Shown here piece by piece: positions 16,448 through 25,392 of a DNA stretch of 64,000 bases. Below the pieces are notes generated by a model. The model made no database searches. It was not told the origin of the DNA and saw nothing but the letters and a program-made list of their open reading frames with translations. Within the stretch, counting starts at the first letter, position 1; each line of letters starts with the position of its first letter. The position numbers and the translations under genes are program-made. This stretch comes from Streptomyces hoynatensis (lineage in GTDB: Bacteria > Actinomycetota > Actinomycetes > Streptomycetales > Streptomycetaceae), in the NCBI RefSeq assembly GCF_003626535.1, contig NZ_RBAL01000021.1:1-64000 (forward strand), given 5' to 3'.

Positions 16448-19366
16448 ATGACTGAGACGACGAGCGGCCCGGCACGTGGCTCCCGCGCCAAGGGTGGCAA
16501 GGGAGGCAAGGGCCTGCGGATCGAGCGCATCCACACCACTCCCGGGGTGCATCCCTACGAAGAGGTGGTCTGGGAGCGCCGTGACGTCGTCATGACCAAC
16601 TGGCGCGACGGCTCGGTGAACTTCGAGCAGCGTGGCGTCGAGTTCCCCGACTTCTGGTCGGTGAACGCGGTCAACATCGTCACGAGCAAGTACTTCCGCG
16701 GTGCCGTCGGCACCCCGCAACGGGAGAGCAGCCTCAGGCAGTTGATCGACCGCGTGGTGCGCACGTACCGGGCGGCCGGCGAGGAGCACGGGTACTTCGC
16801 CTCGCCGGCGGACGCGGAGATCTTCGAGCACGAGCTGGCCTACGCCCTGCTGCACCAGATCTTCAGCTTCAACTCGCCCGTGTGGTTCAACGTGGGTACC
16901 AAGCAGCCGCAGCAGGTCAGCGCCTGCTTCATCCTCTCCGTCGACGACTCCATGGAGTCGATCCTCGACTGGTACAAGGAAGAGGGGATGATCTTCAAGG
17001 GCGGGTCGGGCGCCGGGCTGAACCTCTCCCGCATCCGCTCCTCCAAGGAGCTGCTCTCCTCGGGCGGCAACGCCTCGGGGCCGGTGTCGTTCATGCGGGG
17101 CGCCGACGCCTCGGCGGGCACCATCAAGTCGGGCGGCGCCACCCGCCGGGCGGCCAAGATGGTGGTGCTCGACGTGGACCACCCCGACGTCGAGGCCTTC
17201 ATCGAGACCAAGGTGAAGGAGGAGGAGAAGATCCGCGCGCTGCGCGACGCGGGCTTCGACATGGACCTGGGCGGCGACGACATCACGTCGGTCCAGTACC
17301 AGAACGCGAACAACTCGGTGCGGGTGACGGACGAGTTCATGCGGGCCGTGGAGGCCGGCGCCAAGTTCCCGCTGCGGGCGCGAACCTCGGGGGAGACCAT
17401 CGAGGAGGTCGACGCCAAGGCCCTGTTCCGCAAGATGGCCGAGGCCGCGCACGCCTGCGCCGACCCGGGCATCCAGTACGACGACGTCATCAACCACTGG
17501 CACACCTCGCCCGAGTCCGGCCGCATCACCGCCTCCAACCCGTGCAGCGAGTACATGCACCTGGACAACTCCTCGTGCAACCTGGCCTCGCTGAACCTCA
17601 TGAAGTTCCTCGACGACGACGGCAAGGGCAGCCAGTCCTTCGACGTGGACCGCTTCAGCAAGGTCGTCGAGCTGGTCATCACGGCGATGGACATCTCGAT
17701 CTGCTTCGCCGACTTCCCCACCCGGAAGATCGGGGAGACCACCAGGGCCTTCCGCCAGCTCGGCATCGGCTACGCCAACCTGGGCGCGCTGCTGATGGCC
17801 ACCGGCCACGCCTACGACTCCGACGGCGGCCGGGCGCTGGCCGGCGCCATCACCTCGCTGATGACGGGGGTCTCCTACCGGCGTTCCGCGCAGCTCGCCG
17901 GGGTCGTCGGCCCCTACGACGGGTACGCGCGCAACGCGGACGCGCACAACCGCGTGATGCGGCAGCACTCCGACGCGAACGCGGCGGCCAAGCGCATGGA
18001 CGACCTGGACACCCCGGTGTGGGCGGCGGCCACCGAGGCGTGGCAGGACGTGCTGCGGCTCGGCGGGAAGCACGGCTTCCGCAACGCCCAGGCGTCCGTG
18101 CTGGCCCCGACCGGCACCATCGGCCTGATGATGGACTGCGACACCACGGGCATCGAGCCGGACCTGGCGCTGGTGAAGTTCAAGAAGCTGGTGGGCGGCG
18201 GCTCCATGCAGATCGTGAACAACACGGTCCCGCAGGCCCTCAGGCGGCTGGGGTACCAGCCCGAGCAGGTGGAGGCGATCGTCGCGCACATCGCCGACCA
18301 CGGCAACGTCATCGACGCCCCCGGCCTGAAGCCCGAGCACTACGAGGTCTTCGACTGCGCGATGGGGGAGCGCTCCATCGCCCCGATGGGCCACGTGCGG
18401 ATGATGGCGGCGGCGCAGCCGTTCCTGAGCGGCGCCATCTCCAAGACCGTGAACATGCCGAGCACCAGCACCGTCGACGACGTCGAGCAGATCTACCTCG
18501 AGGGGTGGAAGCTGGGGGTCAAGGCGCTCGCGGTGTACGTGGAGAACAGCAAGGTCGGCCAGCCGCTGTCCGCCAAGCGCAAGGACAAGGCGGACAAGAA
18601 GGGTGAAGAGGGCGCGTCGGCCGCCGCGTCGGAGCAGGCGCAGAGGCCGGAGCGGGTCGTCGAGTACCGCCCGGTGCGCAAGCGCCTGCCGAAGGGGAGG
18701 CCCGGCATCACCACCTCCTTCACGGTGGGCGGTGCCGAGGGCTACATGACGGCCAACTCCTACCCGGACGACGGCCTCGGCGAGGTCTTCCTGAAGATGT
18801 CCAAGCAGGGCTCCACCCTGGCGGGCATGATGGACGCCTTCTCCATCGCGGTCTCCGTGGGCCTGCAGTACGGGGTGCCGCTGGAGACGTACGTCTCGAA
18901 GTTCACCAACATGCGCTTCGAGCCTGCGGGCATGACCGACGACCCGGACGTGCGGATGGCCCAGTCCATCGTCGACTACATCTTCCGGCGTCTCGCCCTG
19001 GACTTCCTGCCCTTCGAGACGCGGTCGGCGCTCGGCATCCACACGGCGGCCGAGCGGCAGCGCCACCTGGAGACCGGTTCGTACGAGCCGACGGACGAGG
19101 AACTCGACGTCGAGGGCCTCTCCCAGTCGGCCCCGCGCCAGCAGCAGGCGGGCCCGGCCCAGTCGGAGCCCCAGCCCCCGGCCGCTTTGGCCCCCGCCGA
19201 GGAACGGCCGGCGCCCCGCGAGGCCCACAGCTCGACGGAACTGCTGGAGATGCAGCTGGGCCTGAACGCGGACGCCCCGCTGTGCCTGTCCTGCGGTACC
19301 AAGATGCGCCGCGCCGGCAGCTGCTACCTCTGCGAGGGCTGCGGCTCCACCAGCGGCTGCAGCTGA
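16448..19366 (+). CDS. nrdJ: Adenosylcobalamin-dependent (class II) ribonucleotide reductase NrdJ
   Basis: 972 residues. The enzyme reduces ribonucleotides to deoxyribonucleotides using a radical made from coenzyme B12, so it works with or without oxygen. Visible are FNSPVWFNVGTKQPQQVSAC near the front, the substrate-binding GGSGAGLNLSRIR, the active-site NPCSEY with the nearby SCNLASLNL, and the late ATNSYPDD-like segment. The C-terminal domain ends in a cysteine-rich tail (CLSCGTKM, CYLCEGCG, then CS), which matches the redox/zinc tail of this class. A charged linker (about 700-740) and a Pro/Gln-rich linker (about 890-920) interrupt it. Start ATG 16448 follows GGAGGCGGA. A terminator lies 66 bases after the stop codon. 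Confidence 0.96.
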   Translation: MTETTSGPARGSRAKGGKGGKGLRIERIHTTPGVHPYEEVVWERRDVVMTNWRDGSVNFEQRGVEFPDFWSVNAVNIVTSKYFRGAVGTPQRESSLRQLIDRVVRTYRAAGEEHGYFASPADAEIFEHELAYALLHQIFSFNSPVWFNVGTKQPQQVSACFILSVDDSMESILDWYKEEGMIFKGGSGAGLNLSRIRSSKELLSSGGNASGPVSFMRGADASAGTIKSGGATRRAAKMVVLDVDHPDVEAFIETKVKEEEKIRALRDAGFDMDLGGDDITSVQYQNANNSVRVTDEFMRAVEAGAKFPLRARTSGETIEEVDAKALFRKMAEAAHACADPGIQYDDVINHWHTSPESGRITASNPCSEYMHLDNSSCNLASLNLMKFLDDDGKGSQSFDVDRFSKVVELVITAMDISICFADFPTRKIGETTRAFRQLGIGYANLGALLMATGHAYDSDGGRALAGAITSLMTGVSYRRSAQLAGVVGPYDGYARNADAHNRVMRQHSDANAAAKRMDDLDTPVWAAATEAWQDVLRLGGKHGFRNAQASVLAPTGTIGLMMDCDTTGIEPDLALVKFKKLVGGGSMQIVNNTVPQALRRLGYQPEQVEAIVAHIADHGNVIDAPGLKPEHYEVFDCAMGERSIAPMGHVRMMAAAQPFLSGAISKTVNMPSTSTVDDVEQIYLEGWKLGVKALAVYVENSKVGQPLSAKRKDKADKKGEEGASAAASEQAQRPERVVEYRPVRKRLPKGRPGITTSFTVGGAEGYMTANSYPDDGLGEVFLKMSKQGSTLAGMMDAFSIAVSVGLQYGVPLETYVSKFTNMRFEPAGMTDDPDVRMAQSIVDYIFRRLALDFLPFETRSALGIHTAAERQRHLETGSYEPTDEELDVEGLSQSAPRQQQAGPAQSEPQPPAALAPAEERPAPREAHSSTELLEMQLGLNADAPLCLSCGTKMRRAGSCYLCEGCGSTSGCS

Positions 19367-19431
19367 GAACGGGTGGCGGCGCGTCCGCCGCTTCCCGCGC
19401 CCTGACCCGCCGCGACCGATGCGGCACGCAC

Positions 19432-19463
19432 GAGGGGGAGCCGGCCCAGGCCGGCTCCCCCTC
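19432..19463 (+). terminator. Terminator after nrdJ
   Basis: A perfect 15-base inverted repeat (19432-19446 with 19449-19463) closes almost back to back, so the inner pairs will open as the loop. It stands 65 bases past the nrdJ stop. Confidence 0.85.
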
Positions 19464-19733
19464 CGCCGTGCGCGGCAGGGGCCCGCCGTCCGGCAGACAG
19501 AACCCGCCGGCACCCCGGCCCACAGTCCGGCCCACAGTCCGGCCGACACCGCGAGCGCCGCTGCCCGGCCATCCGCCATGACCTGCCGAACGGCGCGGCC
19601 GGATCGTCCGGCGCGGCCGGCCGGACGGAGCGTGAAGGGCCGGAAGGCGGCCCGTCCGTGGGGAGGTTGGCGGGCCGGGGCCCGCTTGGCGGTCCTGTGC
19701 ATGGCGAACGCTCCTTGGCTTTACGATGGCGCG
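19464..19733. other. Intergenic stretch after nrdJ with a 12-bp tandem repeat
   Basis: No gene is credible here, though an open frame continues upstream of the next gene. A 12-base unit CGGCCCACAGTC occurs twice in tandem near 19519-19542. The -10 hexamer TACGAT at 19722-19727 belongs to the next gene, six bases before its GTG start. Confidence 0.5.
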
Positions 19734-20342
19734 GTGCTGGTCAAGTGGATGCGCTGCACCGTGGTCGACCGCGTCGGCTTCGAACGAGGGCAGCGGAAAT
19801 GGGCGGGGCTGCTTGGCGAGCCCGGATTCCGGGCGCAGGGCGGCGGCTGGAGTCGCACCCGGCCCGGGGTTGCGCACCTGTTCGGCTTCTGGGAGAGCCG
19901 GACGTTCTACGACTCTTTTATGGCGCGCTCCCACGACCGGCTCGCGGCGGGCCAGACGGGCACCTACCAGGACATGCGGGTGCGGCTCTTCCAGTACCGC
20001 TTCGACGTCAAGGTCGGCTTCGAACCCCACTTCGCGGACGCCAACCTTCTGCGGGTGGCGCACTGCCGCGTGCACAAGGAGCGCTCCGAGCACTTCACCC
20101 TGATGCAGGAGAAGGTGTGGAACCCGGCCATGGCCGGATCGCCCGGCATGCTCCGCGGGGTCTTCGCCGAGGCCGAGCCGGACAACGAGTTCCTGGTCCT
20201 GTCCATGTGGGACGCCGCGGCCGAGCGCGCCAAGTACCGCACCGAGCGGGTCGAGCGCCTGGCCCTGCGCGCCCAGACCGACGCCGACGTCGCCGCCATA
20301 TCCGGCGACGTGATCGACATGGAGCCGTCCTGGACGGTGTGA
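19734..20342 (+). CDS. YdbC/DUF4937-like small protein, function unknown
   Basis: 202 residues. It begins LVKWMRCTVVDR and has two related halves with alternating strands and helices. I associate this with the YdbC-like, dimeric alpha-beta barrel type, but no catalytic motif is evident. It is rich in aromatic residues (VKWMRC, FGFWESRTFYDSF, LFQYRFDVKVGFE). GTG 19734 is chosen because TACGAT ends six bases before it, which fits leaderless transcription; ATG 19701 in frame would add 11 residues but overlaps the promoter. It is followed after 45 bases by a histidine phosphatase in the same direction. No function should be assumed. Confidence 0.7.
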   Translation: MLVKWMRCTVVDRVGFERGQRKWAGLLGEPGFRAQGGGWSRTRPGVAHLFGFWESRTFYDSFMARSHDRLAAGQTGTYQDMRVRLFQYRFDVKVGFEPHFADANLLRVAHCRVHKERSEHFTLMQEKVWNPAMAGSPGMLRGVFAEAEPDNEFLVLSMWDAAAERAKYRTERVERLALRAQTDADVAAISGDVIDMEPSWTV

Positions 20343-20387
20343 AGGCCGTTGCCGCTGCCCCGGCACCCGGTCGCATAGGCTGACCGT

Positions 20388-21053
20388 ATGGCACGACCTC
20401 GGCGTATCGTCCTCCTGCGGCATGGCGAGTCACAGGGGAACTACGACGACTCGGTTTACGAACACACGCCCGACCACGCCCTGGAGCTGACCCCCAAGGG
20501 CAGGCGGCAGGCGGAGGCCGTGGGCGCCCGGCTGCGCGAGATTTTCGGCCGGGAACGGGTGTCGGCCTACGTCTCGCCCTACCGCCGCACGCACCAGACC
20601 TTCCAGCTGCTCGGCCTCGATCCGTCCCTGGTGCGGGCCAGGGAGGAGCCCAGGCTGCGGGAGCAGGACTGGGGGAACTGGCAGGACCGCGAGGACGTCC
20701 TGCGGCAGAAGCGGGCCCGGGACGCCTATGGGCACTTCTTCTACCGGTTCGCGCAGGGCGAGTCGGGGGCGGACGTCTACGACCGGGTCGGTGCCTTTCT
20801 GGAGAGCCTCTGGCGCAGCTTCGAGGAGCCGGATCATCCCCCGAACGTGCTCCTGGTGACGCACGGGCTGACGATGCGGCTGTTCTGCATGCGCTGGCTC
20901 CACTGGACGGTGGCCGAGTTCGAGTCGCTGTCCAATCCGGGCAACGGCGAGACCCGCGAACTGGTCCTCGGCCGGGACAACCGCTACCACCTGAACCGGC
21001 CCTTCGAGCACTGGCACACTCCCGACCGGCCCTTCGAGGGCTGGTGCGCATAG
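20388..21053 (+). CDS. Histidine phosphatase family protein (phosphoglycerate mutase-like)
   Basis: 221 residues. The RHGE motif at about 11-14 (LLRHGES) carries the phospho-accepting histidine. A second conserved Arg lies in SPYRRTHQT and the second His in LVTHGLTMR, completing the usual phosphatase pocket. The middle part (about 100-140) is longer and charged compared with true phosphoglycerate mutases, so a broad or unknown phosphate ester is more likely than glycolysis. TAGGCT at 20376-20381 lies six bases before ATG, consistent with a leaderless message. The rnhB start is 13 bases downstream of its stop, suggesting joint transcription. Confidence 0.88.
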   Translation: MARPRRIVLLRHGESQGNYDDSVYEHTPDHALELTPKGRRQAEAVGARLREIFGRERVSAYVSPYRRTHQTFQLLGLDPSLVRAREEPRLREQDWGNWQDREDVLRQKRARDAYGHFFYRFAQGESGADVYDRVGAFLESLWRSFEEPDHPPNVLLVTHGLTMRLFCMRWLHWTVAEFESLSNPGNGETRELVLGRDNRYHLNRPFEHWHTPDRPFEGWCA

Positions 21054-21066
21054 GGTGGGGGCCGTC

Positions 21067-21771
21067 ATGCCATACGAGCCTCCTACTCATCGAGTCGAAC
21101 GGTCCCTCCGTGCCACCATCGGGGCGCGCTGCGTCGCCGGCGTGGACGAGGTCGGCCGCGGTGCCTGGGCAGGCCCGGTCACCGTCTGCGCGGCCGTCAC
21201 CGGACTGCGCAGGCCGCCCGAGGGCCTGACCGACTCGAAGCTGCTGACCCCACTGCGCCGCGCCGCGCTCGCCGAGGTCCTCACCGGCTGGGTCACCGCC
21301 TATGCCCTCGGCCACGCCACCCCGCAGGAGATCGACGCGCTCGGCATGACCGCCGCGCTGCGGCTGGCCGCGGTCCGCGCCCTCGAAGGTCTGCCGGAAC
21401 GCCCGGATGCCGTGATCCTGGACGGCAAGCACGACTACCTCGGCGCGCCCTGGCGGGTGCGGACGGTGATCAAGGGCGACCAGTCCTGCGTCGCGGTGGC
21501 CGCGGCCTCCGTCATCGCCAAGGTGCACCGCGACCGGATGCTTGCCGAACTGGCGCCAGAGCACCCGGAGTTCGACTTCGACAGCAACGCCGGCTACCCC
21601 TCGCCCACGCACCGGTCGGCGCTCGAACAGCTGGGGCCCACCCCGCACCACCGCCTGTCCTGGGCCTACCTGGAGGCCCTGCCGCGCTGGCGGCATCTGA
21701 AGCTCCCCTCTCATCGGGACGCGTCGGCCGCGGACTCCCTGGAGGACGCGGGCCAGCTGGGCATCTTCTGA
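21067..21771 (+). CDS. rnhB: Ribonuclease HII
   Basis: 234 residues. RNase HII removes misincorporated ribonucleotides and RNA primers from DNA by cutting 5' of the ribonucleotide. The family signature VDEVGRGAWAGPV (about 26-38) supplies the first acidic metal ligands; others are in DSKLL, ILDGKHDY and the VAAASVIAKVHRDR segment. The C-terminal third has SNAGYPSPTH, typical of the family, and ends with GQLGIF. Start ATG 21067 follows GTGGGGG; an in-frame start at 21055 overlaps the phosphatase stop region. The adjacent convergent helicase gene and the nearby nrdJ and lexA place it among DNA maintenance genes. Confidence 0.95.
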   Translation: MPYEPPTHRVERSLRATIGARCVAGVDEVGRGAWAGPVTVCAAVTGLRRPPEGLTDSKLLTPLRRAALAEVLTGWVTAYALGHATPQEIDALGMTAALRLAAVRALEGLPERPDAVILDGKHDYLGAPWRVRTVIKGDQSCVAVAAASVIAKVHRDRMLAELAPEHPEFDFDSNAGYPSPTHRSALEQLGPTPHHRLSWAYLEALPRWRHLKLPSHRDASAADSLEDAGQLGIF

Positions 21772-21816
21772 ACCCGGCCCCGGCCCCCCGGGGTTTCGCC
21801 CGGCACTCCGTGGGCG

Positions 21817-24072
21817 CTACGCCTGCACCGCGAGCACCAGGGGCAACACCTCCTCCGCGCCCGCGGCCCGCAGGAGCCGCGCGGCCATGGCCAGGGTCCA
21901 GCCGGACTCGGTTAAGTCGTCCACGAGCAGCAGCGGTCCCTTCGCCGCCCCCACCGCCTCCCCGAGGCCGGGGGCCGGCGCCAGCGAGCCGTGCAAGGCC
22001 AGCACGCGGCGCGCGCTGTTGCCGCGATCGGAGTGCCCCGGCGGCGCGGTCGGCCGCACCCAGCCGAGCAGCGGTATCCGCCCCACCTCCGCCACCCGCT
22101 CCGCCAGCGACTGAACCAGCCGCGGCCTGGCCCTGGAGGCGATTCCCACCACGGCCACCGGCCGCGCCCGCCCGCCCGGCTCGGCGCGGGCCCAACCGCC
22201 CGGCTCCCTGGCCCAGTCGGCGAGCACGGTGACGACGGCGTCCAGGACGTCGCCTGGCACCGGCCCGTCGGGGGCTCCCGGCGCGAGCAGGGGACGCAGC
22301 CGGTTGCCCCAGCCGATGTCGGTCAGCCGGCCCAGGGCCCGGCCCGGCCCCGCCTGCTCGCCGGGCGGTATCCGGCCCTTCAGCTCCACGCCCATGGCGG
22401 GCAGTCCGGTCGGCCACATCCGGCGCGGCTCCACGGGCAGCCCCGGCCGGCTCAGCTCGCCCCGGGCCGCGTCGAGGGCGGCTTGGGAGACGTCCGTGGC
22501 GAATAGCGCCCCCGCGCAGTTGTCGCAGCGGCCGCAGGGCGCGGCCTTCTCGTCGTCGAGCTGCCGGCGGAGGAACTCCATCCGGCAGTCCGTCGTGGTG
22601 GCGTAGTCCCGCATCGCCTGCTGCTCCGCCGCGCGTTGTTCCGCGAGCCGCGCGTAGCGCTCCGCGTCGTAGTGCCAGGGCTCGCCGGTCACCGTCCAGC
22701 CGCCGCGTTCCCGCCGGACCGCACCGTCCACGTCGAGGACCTTGAGCATCATCTCCAGCCGCGACCTGCGCAGCTCGACCCGCGGCTCCAGGGCGGGCAG
22801 GGACAGCGGCCGGCCGGCCGCGGCCAGGGCGCCGAGGGTCTGCCGCACCTGGTCCTCCGGGGGAAAGGAAAGGGAGGAGAAGTACCGCCAGATCGCCTCG
22901 TCCTCCCTCCCGGGCAGCAGCAGCACCTCGGCGTGGTCGACTCCGCGTCCGGCCCGGCCGACCTGCTGGTAGTAGGCGATGGGAGAGGAGGGCGAGCCGA
23001 GGTGGACGACGAAACCGAGGTCGGGCTTGTCGAAGCCCATGCCGAGCGCGGACGTCGCGACCAGGGCCTTGACCCTGTTGGCGAGAAGGTCCTCCTCGGC
23101 CGCGGCACGCTCGGCGTTCTCCGTGCGGCCGGTGTAGGCGGTCACGCGGTGTCCGCGGGCGGCGAGGTAGGAGGCGACCTCCTCGGCCGCGGCCACGGTG
23201 AGGGTGTAGATGATGCCCGAGCCGGGCAGGCGGTCGAGGTGGCCGTCCAGCCAGGCCAGGCGGTGGGCCGCGTCCGGCAGGCGCAGCACCGAGAGCCGCA
23301 GGCTCTCGCGGTCGAGCGGGCCGCGCAGCACGAGCGTTCCCGTGTCCGCGCCCGTGCCGAGCTGCTCGGCGACGTCCGCGGTGACCCGGGCGTTGGCGGT
23401 GGCGGTGGTGGCGAGGACGGGCACCCCGGCGGGCAGGCCGGCCAGCATGGTGCGCAGTCGCCGGTAGTCGGGGCGGAAGTCGTGGCCCCAGTCGGAGACG
23501 CAGTGGGCCTCGTCCACGACCAGCAGCCCGGTGGTCGCCGCCAGCCGGGGCAGGACCGTCTCGCGGAATTCGGGATTGTTCAGCCGCTCGGGGGAGACCA
23601 GGAGCACGTCGACGGTGCCGGCCGTCACCTCGGCGCGCACCGCGTCCCACTCTTCGGGGTTCGCCGAGTTGATGGTGCGGGCCGCGATGCCGGCCCGCCG
23701 TGCCGCCTCGATTTGATTGCGCATCAGGGCGAGCAGCGGGGAGACGATCACCGTGGGCCCGCTGCCCCGCGCCCGCAACAGGGCGGTGGCGACGAAGTAG
23801 ACGGCGGACTTGCCCCAGCCGGTGCGCTGGACCACAAGGGCCCTGCGGCGTCGCGCCACCAGGGTCTCGACGGCAAGCCACTGGTCGGGCCGAAGCCCGG
23901 CCCGCCCGGTCTCGTCGCCGACGAGCCGGCAGAGCACCGCGTCCGCCTCGGCCCGCAGGTCCGCTTGCCCCGGCGCCCGACGGCGCACGTCCTCGCCGGT
24001 GGCCTCGGCGTTCGCGGAGGCGTTCGGCGGTTCGTCGGGTTGCGGGGCGGCCCCCGCGGCTGAGTTCTGCAT
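21817..24072 (-). CDS. RecQ-type helicase fused to a C-terminal phosphoribosyltransferase-like domain; contains a TTA codon
   Basis: 751 residues. The first 560 or so are a RecQ helicase: Walker A TGWGKS at about 84-89, DEAHCVSDWGHDF, SALGMGFDKPD, QQVGRAGRG, and a zinc-type CGRCDNC near 520. The rest is not the RecQ HRDC domain. It ends in a Rossmann-like segment, LLLVDDLTESGWTL, that resembles the PRPP-binding loop of type I phosphoribosyltransferases, and an upstream AVVGIASR strand is compatible with that fold. Start ATG 24072 follows GGGAGG. The Leu codon in DDLTES (residue 720, bases 21915-21913) is TTA, which in Streptomyces needs the bldA tRNA and usually delays translation to late growth. 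It is divergent from the DUF4192 gene. Confidence 0.85.
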   Translation of the reverse strand: MQNSAAGAAPQPDEPPNASANAEATGEDVRRRAPGQADLRAEADAVLCRLVGDETGRAGLRPDQWLAVETLVARRRRALVVQRTGWGKSAVYFVATALLRARGSGPTVIVSPLLALMRNQIEAARRAGIAARTINSANPEEWDAVRAEVTAGTVDVLLVSPERLNNPEFRETVLPRLAATTGLLVVDEAHCVSDWGHDFRPDYRRLRTMLAGLPAGVPVLATTATANARVTADVAEQLGTGADTGTLVLRGPLDRESLRLSVLRLPDAAHRLAWLDGHLDRLPGSGIIYTLTVAAAEEVASYLAARGHRVTAYTGRTENAERAAAEEDLLANRVKALVATSALGMGFDKPDLGFVVHLGSPSSPIAYYQQVGRAGRGVDHAEVLLLPGREDEAIWRYFSSLSFPPEDQVRQTLGALAAAGRPLSLPALEPRVELRRSRLEMMLKVLDVDGAVRRERGGWTVTGEPWHYDAERYARLAEQRAAEQQAMRDYATTTDCRMEFLRRQLDDEKAAPCGRCDNCAGALFATDVSQAALDAARGELSRPGLPVEPRRMWPTGLPAMGVELKGRIPPGEQAGPGRALGRLTDIGWGNRLRPLLAPGAPDGPVPGDVLDAVVTVLADWAREPGGWARAEPGGRARPVAVVGIASRARPRLVQSLAERVAEVGRIPLLGWVRPTAPPGHSDRGNSARRVLALHGSLAPAPGLGEAVGAAKGPLLLVDDLTESGWTLAMAARLLRAAGAEEVLPLVLAVQA

Positions 24073-24206
24073 GCCTCCCACTGAAGCCCAGGACCAGGGG
24101 AAACGCCAATCACCCCTGTGGATAACCCGGTCATTCAAATGATGATTCGGGTCCCCTGTGGATGACGGGCGTGCGCGGGGAAGGCCATTGCGTGCACTCT
24201 GCGTAC

Positions 24207-25385
24207 ATGACTCGACACAGTGAGCCCACCGGAGATCTGACCCTCGACGGCTACAACCGCGTGACCCTGCGCGGGCACGCCGATCTCGCCGACGCCCTGC
24301 CGTACCTGCTGGGCTACCACCCCGACGACTCGATCGTGCTCATCGGCGTGCACGGACCGCGCGGTCGTCTCGGCGAGCGCATCCGCACCGGACTGCCCCC
24401 GGATCCGGATCGCTGGGAGGAGGTGGCGTGCCGGCTCGCCGCCTGCCTTGCCGAAGGCGGGACGAGGCGGCAGAGCCTGCCGGACGCGGCCGTCGTCTAC
24501 CTCTGCCACGACCCGGGGGAGGGGGCCTCGCCCCGCGAGGCCATGGAGCGGCTGCGCCCCCTCGCCCAGCGGCTGCGAACTGCCTGCGGAGAGCGGGAAG
24601 TCCCCGTCAGCGAGGCGCTCTTCGTCTCCAGGGGCCGGTACTGGAGCTACTGCTGCCCAGGAGAGGAATGCTGCCCCGACGAGGGGAACGCGCTGCCCAG
24701 GGCCGGCACTTCCCCGATGGCGGCGGCAGCGGCCTTCGCGGGCATCCACGTGCGTGGCTCGCTGCGGGAGTTGGAACGCAGGCTCGTGCCCGTGGGCGAG
24801 CCGCTCGCCTCGCGGCAGCTGCGGGCCCTCGACGAGGCGGCGAGTGCCCTGCTGCCCTCGCTGATCGGCAAGTCGGCGGACCTGGCGGCGGTCCGCGGCG
24901 AGACGCTCGCGCTGGCCGAGCGGCTGCTGAGCAGGTTCCGCCGGGCTTCCGCGCCCGATGCGCCCGGCGAGGAGGCCGCCGATGCCAGGGACGACGCGCT
25001 GCTCACCTCGGAGGAGGCCGCCAGGGTCCTGATCGGCCTCCAGGACCGGCTCGCCCGGGACCAGGCGGCCGAGTGGATCGAGAAGCCCGAGGTCGCGGCC
25101 GCGCTGCGGCTGTGGCGGGCGCTGGCCCGGCGCTGCGTGGGCGCCTTCGGCGAGTACGCCGCCGCGCCTCTCACCCTGGCCGGATGGGTCGCGTGGTCGG
25201 CGGGGGACGCGGTCGGCGCGCGGGTCGCCCTGGGGCGCGCGCTGGCCGCCGACCCGGAGTACATGTTCGCAAGGCTGCTGCACCAGGCGTGCAACGAGGG
25301 GGTCGATCCCGAGCCGTTGCGGCGCTGCATGCGCGAGCAGCGGGCGGCCCGCGGGCTCCGAGGACCTGCCGCGGGCGCCCTATGA
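24207..25385 (+). CDS. DUF4192 protein, function unknown
   Basis: 392 residues. The N-terminal half matches the actinobacterial DUF4192 pattern: ADLADALPYLLGYHPDDSIVLIG at about 23-45 and RYWSYCC-type residues near 145 with several close cysteines (CCPGEECC) that might bind metal. The C-terminal part (about 270-385) is helical and resembles TPR packing (WVAWSAGDAVGARVALGRAL, DPEYMFARLL). No enzyme motif is recognised. ATG 24207 is chosen for the match to family starts; an upstream GTG-type frame from 24162 has no clear ribosome site. It is divergent from the RecQ-like gene and overlaps the promoter of the Nudix gene that follows. Confidence 0.8.
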   Translation: MTRHSEPTGDLTLDGYNRVTLRGHADLADALPYLLGYHPDDSIVLIGVHGPRGRLGERIRTGLPPDPDRWEEVACRLAACLAEGGTRRQSLPDAAVVYLCHDPGEGASPREAMERLRPLAQRLRTACGEREVPVSEALFVSRGRYWSYCCPGEECCPDEGNALPRAGTSPMAAAAAFAGIHVRGSLRELERRLVPVGEPLASRQLRALDEAASALLPSLIGKSADLAAVRGETLALAERLLSRFRRASAPDAPGEEAADARDDALLTSEEAARVLIGLQDRLARDQAAEWIEKPEVAAALRLWRALARRCVGAFGEYAAAPLTLAGWVAWSAGDAVGARVALGRALAADPEYMFARLLHQACNEGVDPEPLRRCMREQRAARGLRGPAAGAL

Positions 25386-25386
25386 T
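25381..25386 (+). promoter_or_regulatory. -10 hexamer TATGAT for a leaderless Nudix gene
   Basis: TATGAT overlaps the TGA stop of the preceding gene and ends six bases before the ATG at 25393, so transcription would begin at or next to the start codon. Confidence 0.65.
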
Positions 25387-25392
25387 CACGGC

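Noticed and set aside
19519..19542. Tandem 12-base repeat as part of a CRISPR or VNTR array
   Set aside because: Only two copies with no spacers; it is a minor local duplication.
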